This document shows, in pieces, positions 45,940-59,285 of a DNA stretch of 64,000 nucleotides. Origin of the DNA: Diphasiastrum complanatum (Eukaryota > Streptophyta > Lycopodiopsida > Lycopodiales > Lycopodiaceae); assembly GCA_029204225.1 (NCBI GenBank), contig CM055092.1:44009343-44073342 (forward strand). The letters are read 5' to 3'. The first letter of the stretch is position 1. Every line of letters begins with the position of its first letter. The notes beneath the pieces were generated by a model that saw only the letters and a list, made by a program, of their open reading frames with translations, did not search any database and was not told the origin of the DNA. Both the position numbers and the translations under genes were made by a program.

Positions 45940-48076
45940 GAGTGGGAAACTGCAGGCAATATTGGCTCCATTTGACCTCGCGTCAGCTGGTTTGTCACTG
46001 TTGGATGTCCTTCGTTAAAGAAGTGAGCTTTCGCTTGGTCACACAAGGTGAGCTCCTTGAGCTCTGCATCGGCACTTGAATTCACCTTTGATTTAGAGAC
46101 TATAGGCAATGTTGGCTCCATTTGTTCCCGTGTCAGCTAGTCTGTCATTGTTGGCTGTCCTTCGTTAAATAGGTGAATGAAATTGGGAGGAATGGTTGGC
46201 TCAGGTTCATTTGTGTCGTTCTTTTCTAGTTGGTCCCTTGGCACAGCTCTGACGACACAAGGTCTCCTGCCATTATATAATAACACAAGGTTAACCCCTT
46301 TTGCCAAGAAGGCCACCACATGTTCGTTAAACCAGCTTAATCCCAAAATAGCGTCGAAGGCATCCATCTTCAAGATTGTGAACGTTAGTCGATTCTTCCA
46401 GGCTCCCAGAGAGATTGGTAAGTTGGTTGCCAATCTACAAGTGGTCATTGTACCTTTCGCGGTCTCCACACAAATAGGAGTCATATTTTCTTCACATTGG
46501 ATGTCCAATTCTCCTGTCAGTTTTTCTGACAAGTAGTTATGTGACGCCCCCAGGTCTACCATGAAGTAAATGATCCTGTCTTGAATACAGCCTTTCAAGT
46601 ACAATAACTTGGATCCTCTCGCAGGAGTCGCCATAAGATGTTCACGATACGCCGCAAGTGCCCCTATTTGTTGCAAGGCATTCAGGTCAGACTCCGTCAA
46701 ATCCGTTTCTGGGTCCTCTTCATCATCTTGTTCACCATCTTCTTGATCAAATGCCTCTCTCTCCATCCTATCAAATCCTTCAATGGCATTCATGATTTGC
46801 TTATTCAACGGTTTGGGGCATGACCTCCAAGAGTGACCTTGCTGATGACAGTTGAAGCAACGCATGGAACTGCCCACTGTTGGTGAGCTGTTGCTGTGAC
46901 TAGCTGAAGGTCCAACATTGTTTCTTCTCTGGAACATGTTCCCTCCATTGTTGCCTTGGTTGCCAAACCCTGTTTTTGTTGGGAATTTGTTCACGCTACT
47001 CGAGGCTTGGTTGCCATTTGGAGCTGAGTCCCCCCTTGAAAAGAAGCTCGGACTCGGTCTGGATCCACTAAATACTCTTGTTAAGGTTGCGGGAGCAGCT
47101 GGTGCCAATGTGCTCTCATAATCACAAACCTTTTCAGCCGCTCGAATAGTTGAATTGAAATCATGGGACATGTAGCTGTCTATCGCACGCTGGGTCCAAG
47201 ATTGCATTCCAGACAATAGGTATTGAGTTTTGTCTGCCTCGGACATATCTTCAATAACCCATACACTCTGTCTGAATTTATTGAGGTACTCTCGCAATGA
47301 CCCTTTCTGTTTGACCCCGATAATTCTGTCCTCAATCTCATGTGTGAATCCTTCGGTATGAACTCCTCTCGTAACGCGGCTTTGAATGCGTCCCATGTTT
47401 GAAAATGCATTCCTGCCATCCGGTACCAATTTGTAGTGTAGCCCTCAAAATATGCTAATGCCAAGTCAGTTCTTTCTGTCTCAAGAGTGCTCATCAGACG
47501 GAAGTAATGGTCCATGTGAAACAACCAATCTTCCACAACTCGAATGTCACGCTCTCCTTTGAAAGTAGGTGGTGCTTTCACTTTGGCAGTCTTTCTTGGG
47601 CCCTCCGTGTTTCGCGCTCGTGGTTCTCTTGGTATCTGTGGAGGAGGCGCCACTGCATTCCCCCTAGTTGCTTCCAACTCTTCAAACCTGGCTTCGAGCT
47701 GTGTTAGCCCGTCTCTCATTTCTCTAGCAAGGTTAATTTGAGTAAGATTCATGGCTCGCAAGGATGTTTGCCATTCTTTCCTTTCGGTTTCTCTATCCTT
47801 CTTCACCTCGCTAAGCATAGCCATCATTACGCTTGATAAGTATTGTCGCATCTTCACTTCAAAGAGGTCATGTTGCGCCTCTGGCTAGGGTTCATCTCTT
47901 GGTGTAGGTTCAGAAGGGCCACCCATCTCTTCTTGGAGGGGCGCCACTGTGGAGTGCATACGCTCTTTCTTTCTCGACTTGGACCTGGTGCCATCTCGAT
48001 GCATGCGAGAGCTGTATTCTCGAGTCAGCTCTTCTCCGTCCGTCAATGCTCGTAACTCTTCAAGATGGTCCTCCAT
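45940..48076 (-). pseudogene. First gag-protease copy of A2
   Basis: Retains the native gag start missing from A1: ATG at 48076 followed by MEDHLEELRALTDGEEL and a basic stretch. Breaks: a stop at 47885 (PRDEP, stop, PEAQ), a frameshift near 47318 just before KQKGSLREY, and a stop at 46137 (TMTD, stop, LTRE). Otherwise it has the same domain order as the A1 protein: gag, CFNCHQQGHSWRSC knuckle, VDLGAS protease. It ends abruptly within the C-terminal repeat at the inverted segment. Confidence 0.88.
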
Positions 48077-48892
48077 TATAGTCAGAGGTGTACTTCCAAC
48101 AGATTATCGCCTCAATCCTTTTTATATTTGAAGCTCTCCCTTCTGTCGGCCGGGCTCCACAGCTCTCTTTTCTTCTTTATTAAATCAGCTTCAATGAAAA
48201 TATCCCTTCCTCAAACTTAGCACGCCCACATCACCTGAGAGCCAAGTAGGAACCAGGGTATTTGTGTCCAAGCAAGCACACAACAAACGGAACATACCAA
48301 CCAAAGCAAACACAGAGGATCCCACTCAAGCCACAAACCCCCCTGAGACCGGATGTAGGACCTTTGCCTAGCCGCGCCCACACAAATCTATCACAGAATT
48401 AGCCCACGGGGAAACATCCATCCAACCATCCGTGCTTTCACCATTAAGCAGCACATTGCCTCAGTCACGCCCCACCACTTTTGGGTCGATAGCCCTTATA
48501 GCTAAACGATCGGCAGCTATCCCGCACCGGCAGCTAACCACCCGTGCTTTACACTCAAATTCAAGCAGCATCTCTGTATCAATGGTTAACTCGTACAGTT
48601 CGAATATGTCGCCTCGCACCCCACAAGGTACAAACCGTGCTTTCACCTACCTAGGCAGCACTTTGCCTCATCCGTCCTACGTGCAGACAGCGCCAGTCTC
48701 GAACGGCGAGAACTGACTGTGCTTACACCTCGAGGGCAGCACTTTGACTCATCAAGTCCCCCGGTCTGCCGACCACCCCGACCGTGGACGCACCCGTGCT
48801 TACACTGTGGGCAGCACCTTGCGCAACGGTTGTCCTGACAAATCCCAAAACGTGGCCATCCCTGTGAGACTTGCGTAGCTGACCGGCTAGTC
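48077..48892 (-). other. Leader of A2
   Basis: Contains the shared stem-loop array (about 48430-48850) and, nearer gag, about 260 bases that A1 has lost. The deletion in A1 joins CCCATTTCTTC to AAGCCACAAACC, spanning what is here about 47936-48330. Confidence 0.7.
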
Positions 48893-48905
48893 GGCTCTGA
48901 TACCA
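48893..48905 (-). other. Primer-binding site of A2
   Basis: GGCTCTGATACCA on the plus strand, two bases from the LTR, as in A1. Confidence 0.93.
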
Positions 48906-48907
48906 CA

Positions 48908-49836
48908 TGTTGCGCCGACACCTCAAAGGGCGCTGGGACTTGAGCGGTTTCCCCAACACGCGCTTAAGTCTAACATTCATCCATCATGCCCTTATGTAAA
49001 AGCCAACTCATGAACGTAACAAGCTTAACCATTCAGACTTAAGAAAACTGGAATCCCAACCAACCCGAAAGCCAACTCAGAATCCGTCCCCAAAAGGTAA
49101 CCAAAGGCAAAGACAAGCCACACATGAAACCCAAGGCATAGTGGTTGCCAAACTGACCAATTGGCATAGCGGCAATCCCCATGTCGATGACAGGGACCCT
49201 TAGGCGCCAGTGACGCAAAAAGGTTGTTGTAAGGGTCCTTCCACTTGGACCAGTCCCAGAGGCGAAACCGAAATGGTAATCATCCCCAAGGATCAATTTT
49301 ATTAGATTTGAAAGAGGTTACATTCATACATAGACTGACCGGTCTCGGGGCCACCAACACGTGCTGGGCATTGTGCCTGGCTCGTGCTGGAAGAGGGAGC
49401 TGAGATCTGGCGACTGGATTCCTGGCGCTGGTTGAGCTGTCCAAGTTTCTGTCTGCCGGATTCCTCCTATAGTTCTACTGTGATTCGGCGCACCCCCTCT
49501 GGTTTGAAACATAGTGCTTTTTGGTAAAGCACGCTTTTTAGGACTTAGTTTTTATTTTGTTGATTAAGCCTGGCAAGCCTGGCAAGCCTGGCAGAATCAG
49601 TCTGGCTCCTGAACATGGGTCCCGGGAGCCGTCTCGGCGGTCGAATCAACTTGCTTTCCTGACTAGGTCATGACTCGAGCTCCAGAGCTAGCTCATGACT
49701 TTGTGACTACTTGACTGGCTCACCAGAGGTCGGAGGCTCAGTCCTTGACGTTCTAACTTGCTCTGGGACCTTAGAGAGTGTCACCCCTTTGAGTCTTACG
49801 GGGCATGCTAGGTGCACCCGAGTCAGCTTTACAACA
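48908..49836 (-). repeat. 5' LTR of A2
   Basis: 929 bp, without the copia-derived insert present in its partner LTR. Contains one extra copy of a CAAGCCTGG unit near 49570. Confidence 0.92.
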
Positions 49837-49841
49837 CCTTT

Positions 49842-50340
49842 TTGCGGGACTTTTAATGTCGCAGGGCCTAAATGTCAAGTTAGTGAATAAAGTTGGGTTT
49901 CCCTCCAATTTTGATGGTTCCCACACTTTTTTAAATTTGAATAAAAAGAGAGGCAAGACTGGACCAATAGGGTTCAAAGGTGAGGATCCTCCTCTCTACT
50001 ATAAAAAGGGACCAACTCAAGTTGCTCCTCATGTTCATTTCCTCATTTCAATAAAAGCAGATTGGTTCTCTTTAGAAATGGATTGATGAATGTCCTTGCT
50101 CTTCCTCTCTTTTCCTCCATTTCTCATGCTTTCTTTGGATTTTGCTGATTGTTGGATCTGATCATTATTGGGATTGCTATTTCTTATGCCTTTTGTGAGA
50201 GAGAAAGGGAGAGAGAGAAAAGTAAGTTTCTATCATTGTTGTGGATTTAGGGTTAATGGATGTAGTGTTAATGCTTAATGTTAATGGATGTTAGTGTTAG
50301 ATCCTCCATTCATGTTGAAATCTGAGCTATACTATCGCTC
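49842..50340 (+). repeat. 3' LTR of D, right piece
   Basis: Continues D's LTR after A2. It holds a convincing promoter TATAAAAAG at 50000-50008 and a polyadenylation hexamer AATAAA at 50050-50055, so the LTR's U3-R part is here. The right end is estimated; a CA end near 50350-50370 is possible. Confidence 0.55.
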
Positions 50341-50399
50341 TCACGGGAACGAACCTACACATGACAACTAACTCCATCTCTTTGATGCCAGATTGACTA

Positions 50400-53300
50400 G
50401 ATCTTGGATTCAGGTTAGGTAAGGAAAGAAACCCACTACAATTTACATCTTAATATTGACTATGACTTTTGTTTCTCTATGAGATTTTGATATTTACGTA
50501 ATTACTTGAATTTGAAATCCTTGTCCGAGACTCATCTGTCGATAACACTCTTTCACCCACTCTTTTCTAGGGGAGTCTGTGTGCAACCCACTTCAATTTA
50601 TTGTCAGTATGCATGCCCTAGTCCCCTCAGGGATAAGTGTTTCTATCGGGTGTGTTGGAGGTCTATTGTCAGTGGTCTCAACTCATCTATCTTGAGGGGT
50701 ATTCTCATGATATCTAGACTGTAGGTCTATATTCTCACTAGTTTGGGCTTCCTGATTGGCTAGTCCATAACGGTGTATATTTGACGCACTACCATGTGTC
50801 CCTCCATAATCCTCTACAAAGTCAGGTTATAACTCAACATTACTTGGCACTCTCCCTTCCTTAGCACATTCTGCTTCGGGTAACTTTGAGGGTACAACTC
50901 TTTTGTAGGTGTCATGTGGTAGTCTTGTATGATGTAATTCTTTCATACTTGGCAACTCATGCCTTAGTATATGTCAGCTACTATCTGCCATCAAATTTTT
51001 CATGGCTTGACATTCACATGTGGCGATGTGTGCTTTCTCTACAATCGTGGCTCTAGATATCGCCTCTTCCAATGATGAGACTCTATATTGGCATACCACT
51101 AGCTACATATTACCTCATAGTCCTCTTAAAATCTACCAAGTAGTATTTGAAGGTGTACTTCCATCGTAAAACTCAAGTCCAATTGGTGCACTAATTCTCT
51201 GAATCATCTAGCATACTGACACATAGTTTTCATAGATTTTTTGTTGTATGGTAGCTAGTGCAAATTTCAAACTATCTAGATTATAAGTGCCTCTAAATTC
51301 TCAAAAGAATTCTTGATAGTACTCTTCAAGTGTGATGATAGAAGCTCTAGGTAGAGTATGGTACCATCTCTTGGTTGTTCCTACCAAATTAGTGGTGAAC
51401 AACATCATTTGATGTGCAAGACTCACCCTATTCATGAGCATTAGTGTTTCAAAATCCTCGACATGCTCATGGGCATATTCATCCTCGCTCCCATGAAATG
51501 GCAATAAGGTGCCTACTATTTCAGGTATCCCGCCGGTGTCATTGGGACAACTATTGGCTCGGTGAACCTCCTTACCCTCGGAGTGATAGGCGTAGGGCTA
51601 GGTGCTTGCACAATTGGGTGAGCTGTAGGCAGATCATCATTCTTAGCTAAAATTTCTTCCACAACATTCTCCTTGTCATGGTTGGTCTCGGTCGAATTTA
51701 AGTTCAATTCAACTTCACTCTTTGCCATTGTTTTCCAATCAAAGACTGGGTCCTCACCTATGAGTTCTTCCTCATGTCCTTCGTCCAAATTTTAGCTTTG
51801 CTTTTAGACATGGCTTCCCACCCATATACTTTGTCTTCCTCCTCTAGAGTTGGCTCAATTTCATTTTACGACGTGATTTCGCACTCAGATCTATCACTAT
51901 AACTCTCAATTGGGTTAAGAATCTTCTCCTCACTATCATATTGTGTCGAGGGCTCATTTAGCTCTACTTCTGGTGGGCGGTCATCCGTGTGGGTATTTGA
52001 TGTGTTTTCCATTTTTGTAGTGATAGTGCTATTTCTATTTGTAGGTAAGCCATCCCCCTAATTTTCAAGGAGAATTGGCATTGTGAGCTCTTGTGGTGAT
52101 TGTTCTTGAGTGTCAGCCACTTTTGTGGATAGGGGAGGTGGATCTCCTACTAAGCCTCCTCTGCTATCTATGGTTGGACTTGGTTCTCTAGGCACTAGGT
52201 TGGCCTCTTGCAACAAAACTTTTATAGCCAGGTCTAGTTATGTATATGAGAATACATCTAGTTGAGTGGTGGCCGACTATAGCTCTAGGTGAAATTCGCT
52301 CAAGAGTTTCTCTAGTATGATGTGTTTGTCTTGAACGTCTATGTCCTCCATCTCTGATTTCTTGGCCTAAGATAATTTGGTTGTGTATCCTCTTCATCAT
52401 TATTAAGGTTTTCTAAGAATAGATTAATGGTTTCCTCAAACTTGTTGTTAGATTCCATAGATGTGTCTCTACATTCGTATTCTTGATCCAAGGTGGAGTA
52501 GCTCTCTATCTCTTCTTTTGAGGTATTCAATGGTGGAAACTTCATCAACTGACCTCTGATAAGGTGAGATACCTAGGGACCAAAGGTTTGGGACACTATA
52601 ACTAGTGCTTGGGATAAAATTGTTTCATTGATATCTCCTAAACACTTGAGTAGTGATATATTCTTAGTCATGACATCGTGATTTTCCCGATCTTGTCTAA
52701 TGAATGTTTAGGATGTGGACTTCATCTAGGACCGGAGTCTATGGCTTGGCAGACAATGGTCCTAACCATCATACTTCTTCTAGAAATCTCCTTTGAGTAA
52801 TTGGTATCACAACAATTTCCATAGTCCAACTAGGAGCTCTACCATTTTGAGATATGAGGCCTTGATCCATTATAGTAGGGGTGTGTGGTACCTCAAGCCC
52901 ATTCTACGGATATTGGAGAGCAGGTTGGCTAAGTCGTGGCTCCCTAACAAACTAGTAGTGGGATTAGTGCTTGTGTGATGCTAACCACCTTGTCTAGTGG
53001 CCACGTCGTAATCTCACTTGTGTAGTGAAGTCGTTTGGTTCCAGTCATGGTATCCCTATAACGTCCTATCTAGGGTGGTACTCCTTTCTATTAGATAAAG
53101 TTCAACTGGTATAGTGTGCGAGATTCGTGTTTCTCCCAACTCATCTCATAGATCTCTCAAACTTCGTTAACTAGTTCTGCGTACTAGCTCTACCAAGTCA
53201 ATAGTTTGTTGGATTTTTACTGGTCCATACCATGCATGATATTCATCGGTATTCATTGGTGCTACATACCAAGTTCCATTCCTCCTGGATGCTAGTGTTG

Positions 53301-53420
53301 GGGGAGCATAGGGTGGTGGTGCAGGCTGGACGACATAATTCAGTTCGGATTTTGGTCTTGAAGTTTGGGGCCTAATCTTGATCCTTTGCTTTACGACAAA
53401 CCTCATGTTGCACAATCTCT
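50400..53420 (-). pseudogene. Decayed gypsy gag region
   Basis: On the minus strand, 51301-51504 encodes a clear retrotransposon gag core (FHGSEDEYAHEHVEDFETL, then the KRWYHTLPRASI block). The preceding 51516-51788 is a charged stretch ending in RFTEPIVVPMTPAGYL. Upstream, 53167-53415 carries NGTWYVAPMNTDEYHAWYGP, maybe the N-terminal part of the same gag. Stops and frame changes are frequent, including one at 51301 before EFRGTYNLDSLKF. No LTR, protease or pol was found. Unrelated in sequence to the A or D gag. Confidence 0.65.
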
Positions 53421-54788
53421 TGCATATTGGTTGGGTATCAGTTTTGTTTTTGATCAGCTCCTTCTGTGAAGTTCAAGTCCTATATGAAACCTAGGGCAAC
53501 CAGTGCATTGCGTATGCGTATTGCATAGGCACCTCCCCTCGTATTACCCAACAATGATGAGTACAAATGTATTCTGAGGCCAAGACAAGAAAATCTTGGC
53601 ACTGATTTCTATGGCAAGGTTTCTTGGTTGTATCTCTCTAGCAGTGCTATCGAAGGCTATTATGTCTATGGTTGTGGGTCCTACAACTCGTATCACCAAA
53701 CAATATCATCGGTGTGGGTTGATCAAACGTGCCCCGTCCATTTCTTATCTCAATGCTCCTGGTAAGTCTATTGATGGAGTGCATACTTAAAAGGCAATAT
53801 GTTTTCAAGATAGAAAATACTTGCGAGTGTCCACAACTTAACTCTTTCTATACCATTTGTGCATGTATTACTTGTTCAATTTGTAGAGATGTAGTAATAG
53901 TTGTACAATTTAATAGCATAACCTTGTGATCCTCCTCCTAGCTACACTACATGTGTATACATGTAAAAGAAATAAAGTGATTCCTCTATAATCAACTTGA
54001 TTACAAATGCTATACAACCATTGAATTAAAGTTCTATAGAGTCCTTTCTAATAGCTTCTCACACATTTAAATAAAACATAGTTTGTTTAAATAATGCCCG
54101 TTCTTACGTCTATACATCGTTACCAAAAGACTTGTATGGATAGTAGTTCATTTGTAATCCGTACAGTCATATGAGTTGTATGTCCATACATGCCTTTATA
54201 GTTTAAAAAATAGTAGACTTATGAATATCCATTTGTATGGGGGTACAAGTATGGGTAGTTGTACATGTATGAGAAAAAGCTCTACTAGTGCTTGTAAAAG
54301 AGCTATTGTCTAACCTTGTAAAAGACCTAAGAAAACATAAAAATGAATAGGTGAAATATTGCAATAACAAATATAAGCACAAATTTTGAACTAAAACAAG
54401 CTATATAAGAATTGAATCTATATGCAATTTATAACTCAACCTTGCCTTTAAAAGGACACTTCATCTCTAACATAATCATTGCGATAGCCTAATGCTATTG
54501 AGGCAAAGCTAAAAATAAACAATGGAATTCACCTCTAGGAGTGTTGTATATCATGCATGTGTTGGAAATTAAGCACACAGTTGTCTCCTTGGTGAATAAC
54601 TAATTTCTATTTCATGATTCTTCCTGCATGTTTATTGATCATTGATCTACTTTGGTTCTACGTCTGCTCATCTAATACCTTCAGGAATCACAAACTTAGA
54701 CAACCAATTTATTTGAAGAACGTCTACAATGGGCTTCCGGCTAATCTCCAACAAAGGGTAACCAATCCTGTCATAATTTCAAAGTTCA
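53421..54788. other. AT-rich sequence without a recognised gene
   Basis: Only short frames. Phrases such as GTACAAGTATG and TTGTATG recur loosely between 54120 and 54280. Confidence 0.4.
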
Positions 54789-55745
54789 GATGTTAAGTTT
54801 AATAACTTGAAGTCATTGAAGACTTGGCCATCTTCAAGGGCTTCCGCAAACTTGCATTTAGAACAAGTCTGTAGAAATGCATTACTTTCGAGACAGTCCA
54901 AAAGTTCAACTAATTTTTAACACCTTCAACTTTGTTTGCAAAAAGTTCGCAAAGAGAGAAAAATTCTCGAAGGTCATCCATTTTCATGTTGAATTGTTTT
55001 TATGGGCACCTTCGTCTTTTTCGCAAAATTTTGAAGAGAGAAAAATGCCGAAGGTCATCTACTTTGAACGAGGAACATTCCCAGCCACTTCCCAAATTTG
55101 CGAAGTGAGAGAAAGCCACTTCCCTTATAAAGCGAAGTGAGAGAATTTGCAACGCCCTCGTCCACATCAACATTCCCTATGGGTTGACAATGTACACTAT
55201 ATACAGTTGTCACAGAAGCCATATACTTCCAAGTGCAACGACTTACCTAATTAGGTGACAATCATTTATTGTAATAGATGTAAAGTTTAATAACTTGAAG
55301 TCATTGAAGACTTGGCCATCTTCAAGGGCCTCCGCAAACTTGCATGCGACAATCCAAAAGTTCACTAATTTTTAATACCTTCAACTTTGTTCGCGAAAAG
55401 TTCGCAAAGAAAGAGAAAAATTTCCAAAGGTCATCTATTTTTATGTTGAACTGTTTTAAGGGCACCTTCGCCTTTTTAAGGGCACCTTCGCCTTTTTAAG
55501 AAATCCCGAAGAGAGAGAAAAATGCCGAAGGTCATCTACTTTGAACGAGGAATATTCCCAGCCACTTCCCAAATTTGCAAAGTGAGAGAAAGCCACTTCC
55601 CTTATAAAGCGAAGTGAGAAAATTTGCAACGCCCTCGTCCACGTCAACATTTCCTATGGGTTGACAATGTACACTATATACAGTTGTCACAGAAGCCATA
55701 TACTTCCAAGTACAATGGCTTATCTAATTAGGTGACAATTATTTA
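54789..55745 (+). repeat. Direct duplication of about 480 bp
   Basis: Copies about 54789-55265 and 55278-55745, each starting GTTTAATAACTTGAAGTC and ending in GGTGACAATNATTTATTG. The second copy also has a 20-bp unit (GGCACCTTCGCCTTTTTAAG) in tandem at 55461-55500. Downstream of the second copy CTATAAATAGATC near 55770 looks like a promoter, so these may be diverged or partial LTRs. Confidence 0.8.
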
Positions 55746-58056
55746 TTGTAATTAATACACGGATGAAATCTATAAATAGATCATCCAAGCATAGATTGTT
55801 AGTTGCTCCGTCCATGAGACGCATTATTTGAGCCTCCCAATTACGCCGTCAATTTTTTGTTGTAATTGCTATCTGTATTGTGCTTCAGTGTAATATAGCA
55901 GCAACACGTTTTTATCTGTGTACAACGTAGATTTGTTGTGATTGAATGCACTTTCATTGTTGTTTAATCGCGCTTGTATACTCACTCTAATCAGAACATG
56001 GACGTCTACGACTGTTCAATTTATGATCAGACGATGGCTATCTTTGACGCTTGAGGAACTCGCGATATCATACTGCTCTTCCATTTGTTTCAAACTATAC
56101 TTCACATTGAATCTGATTTTAGTAGTACCACACCCAAACCATCTCTAATCTCTTCGGTGGACTGTACTCTTGTTTTAGAGTATGAATTAATTTTTAAGAT
56201 CCTGTTGGGCAATCAGAACACATAAAGCTATGATTATCTTCAGCATAAACTGTCTATTAGACTGGTTTTGCACCTAGCAACTGATTAGAACGGGAGAACC
56301 GTTCCACAATATTCCTGCTCTCTTCTCCGTTCTCGTTCTTCCTATCTCCCTTGCCCCATTAGCACGAACTTCACATAAGCTTATAGAAAAGTTTACAAGT
56401 GCACTTGAAGGGTACATTAAAACAATGGAATACTCTGTTCAAGGGTATATGAGCGAATGTCAAGCATAAACCAGATGTTACAGTATAAAAGTTATTTACC
56501 TATAAATATGTGTTGCTCTACAAGGGTTTCACATATGTTCGATAACATGTCGTGTCAGGTTTGATAACATGTCATATACGTCAATGACCATATAAAAGTT
56601 ATGTAATATTACATGCACTACGCTCTACAAGGGCTTTTCATATGACCGGTCCCCTTTCCATCAAATCACTTCCGGTAACGAATTCCATATACTCAAAGGT
56701 TGTTTTCATTTAAATTTTATTTCATGGTGGGAGTGTATGGGACAATTCGGTATACTTTCAAATACTAGGCATGGACCTAAGGAAGGCCTACAATTGCAAT
56801 CACAATGCCACCTCATTTTGCCCACTCCACTTTTCTCATGAAACTATTCATGCTTTAGAACAAGAAGTAAGGTATGCATCATATCCAACACTCCATAAGC
56901 TGCACAACATGTTGGGTGTGGCATCTTCATCTCTAACAACACCACCTAAAGTCTAATTTATAAGCAATAGAAATTGGATAGTCACACATGCAATGTTTCC
57001 ACCTTACTTCGACAAAAAGTTGCAATTGCATTGTGGAGGGATTTGAATTTCACAGTCACACTCTCATCACCCGTGCATGCGAGGTTTTGGTGTGGATTGG
57101 AATTTGTAGTCGGTGGATTGAAGCAACCCACTCAAGGATGAGCATCTTTGGAGTCTATTTCAGATTGGGATTCGGAAGCTAGGTGTCTAAGCCTCAACGG
57201 AGACGCAGGACCCAGAACGGGCCTGAAAAGACAAGAACGTGGAGGAATGGCCCCTGGTGGAGTAATAAGATCTCGTGACAGCTGCAGGTGGAAGATCCTT
57301 GGGTACTGAGAGGTGGGTTAGCGGCAGACATTGGATCAGGACAAAGTGCCAGGCCTCAACACAATCGCAATTTTGGAAAGGACTCTCTTTCAAACTTTCA
57401 GTGACCAGTCTCAGCTCTGCCATCGCTGCTTCATCATGATTCGTGAAGCAGCAGCGACGATGATCGACGATTCGACGTCATTCTCGTGCATTTGTCACGG
57501 GTTAGAATTGCCGAGTCGTCCCGTATCTCAGTGGCACACTACAATTCTAAGCTCGCCTTGACGCGTGGCTATCATCCAAGTGGACGGAGGAGCTGGTGCT
57601 CATTCTATGTGGGAGTGTGTGGGAGTGGGGGAAGTGTAAGCTTTTAGACCTTGAAGTCTGTGAGGTGTCTTATCCAATTTTGTTTAGCAGCTGCATGAAA
57701 AATGAGGAGTTACACAAAAGCCATGAGCCCAAATTCCAATCATTTTTATAGGAAAATGAGGAGGCATTAAAGAATCTCCCCCCAAAACGGCCAAAGCAGC
57801 AGCTGAGCAGTCCCAAATCCTGCAAACTAATACTTTACCAAGATAGACACTTGTTCTTTAAACATGTGCCATAGTTTACGACGAATTGTTTGTTTGAATT
57901 GTGCCAACTCCACATTGCACTTACATTCAAGTTATTTGTTTTGCAAGCCAATTTTCTAGAGAATCAAAACGCAAAGAATCTTACTAAAGAGTCTTTAACA
58001 CCCTTTGCTCCATGTCATTTTGAGGTGATGCTTTTTGTAGTAGGTACTTACACTTA
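55746..58056. other. Unassigned sequence
   Basis: No gene recognised. A unit with ATAAAAGTTAT and CTCTACAAGGG occurs twice, near 56485-56530 and 56591-56640. Confidence 0.4.
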
Positions 58057-58453
58057 GGGTGGTTTCACATGGAAGGGGGCCGAGTCTATTTCAAAATATG
58101 CCCTTACCCCCCAATTTGAAAGCTCATGTCATCCCAAGTAAAACATCCTTTCATTTGGAAGCAAGGGCATTTGATACTTAAATTTAAATTAGATTAGGCA
58201 TTTTTGTTTTCTATCGGAAAAGAGAGAAAGGGCCCACCAATGGCACTAGGGCCACTCAAGATGGCTAGGGTATTCCCCTAGAATCTTAACTTATCTGAGG
58301 TTGGCACCTTTTAATGCCACCTAAGATGCTAATTAAGGGCAACTTCCATTCCTTGTAAAATGGGGGGAGGCATCTTGAAGTGGCTTACATCAATCAAGGG
58401 TGAGTATTTTGACCCTTTGCGCCTACCCCCCACTCCATGTGAATACCACTCTT
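58057..58453. mobile_element. MITE-like element, about 395 bp
   Basis: Ends are inverted repeats: GGGTGGTTTCACATGG on the left and CCATGTGAATACCACTC on the right, allowing for mismatches. TTA flanks both ends, as in Tourist-like (PIF/Harbinger) elements. No coding capacity. A partial copy lies at 22258-22606. Confidence 0.65.
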
Positions 58454-59285
58454 AGAACAATAGAACAACACATTACATTTATCTATGATGGTCTGCACTC
58501 ACGCCTAACAATTGCCAAAGTCAAGGCAAGCCTGTAGGGTGAGCCATGGCTGAAATGATAGGCAAACACATCATAATGGCAAGTACATGGCATGTCCTAG
58601 GGTACCTAAACACCTTCGAAACCTTTGTGGGTAGGGCATTACACCAATAAAAGGCCAAGCAACTTGCATGAGCAGGGCATTCTGAGCCCAAGGGAAGTTG
58701 ACGGTTTTACATTTGGTAAAATCTTGAGCAAGAGTAACTGATGAAACCCACTAGGCCCATGGACGAGGATAATATGTACTACTAAGTTACTTAATTTGAT
58801 AAGCCACTTAGTATGGACATAAAAGAATTGTTGACACTTTGTTCCCAATGATAATGATGTGTGGTATAGTAAAATGGAATCTCTTTATTTATTCAATTAT
58901 GGAACGACATGATGTCTTCAGTTATGGCCTATAATGACCATATGGGCCACCTAGATCTAGTATTTGATGAGGATAGTGCCTATAAATTCATGATATTCCA
59001 AGTAATCTCAATGTATTTTTAAGGCACAAGCTAGATTTGGCCCATAATGACCATGCGGGCCACTTATGACTAGTCAAGGCTCAAGCTTAGCTAAATTGTT
59101 TTCAATCCATAAGCTCTAGCTTTGGATTTTACTGTTCATACTAGTAGAGAGTAATTAGTAGGAAGTATACTCTCATTCGCCAAAACTAATTGGCAGTGAG
59201 ATATATTCTTCAAGGACTGGCTAATATAGTATCTAGCCATTGATTTTAGATTTTGTGGCTTTGTATTAACTATGAAATGTCATAT
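58454..59285. other. Unassigned sequence
   Basis: A unit with ATAATGACCAT and GGGCCAC occurs twice, near 58930 and 59045. No gene seen. Confidence 0.4.

Larger units (their letters stand above)
42843..49836 (-). mobile_element. Gypsy-type gag-protease element A2, rearranged
   Basis: Minus-strand relative of A1 with the target duplication CCTTT (42838-42842 and 49837-49841), inserted in the 3' LTR of D. On its own strand: 5' LTR 49836-48908, primer site 48905-48893, leader, gag-protease (from 48076), an inverted 132-bp segment, a second partial gag-protease, polypurine tract and 3' LTR 43997-42843. The 3' LTR has a 237-bp foreign insert. As in A1, no reverse transcriptase or integrase. Confidence 0.92.
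25736..50340 (+). mobile_element. Decayed gypsy-like element D, 5'-truncated, split by two nested insertions
   Basis: Own sequence: 25736-29210, 40694-42842 (its first five bases duplicate the target) and 49837 to about 50340. Contents in order: gag-protease remnant, an A-rich spacer, a long second ORF of unknown function, a polypurine-like stretch GGTGGGGGA and a 3' LTR starting TGTTGGAGGG at 42698. No reverse transcriptase or integrase remains. Element C sits in the second ORF and A2 in the 3' LTR, so D is the oldest layer here. The right end is approximate because no 5' LTR is left for comparison. Confidence 0.7.
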
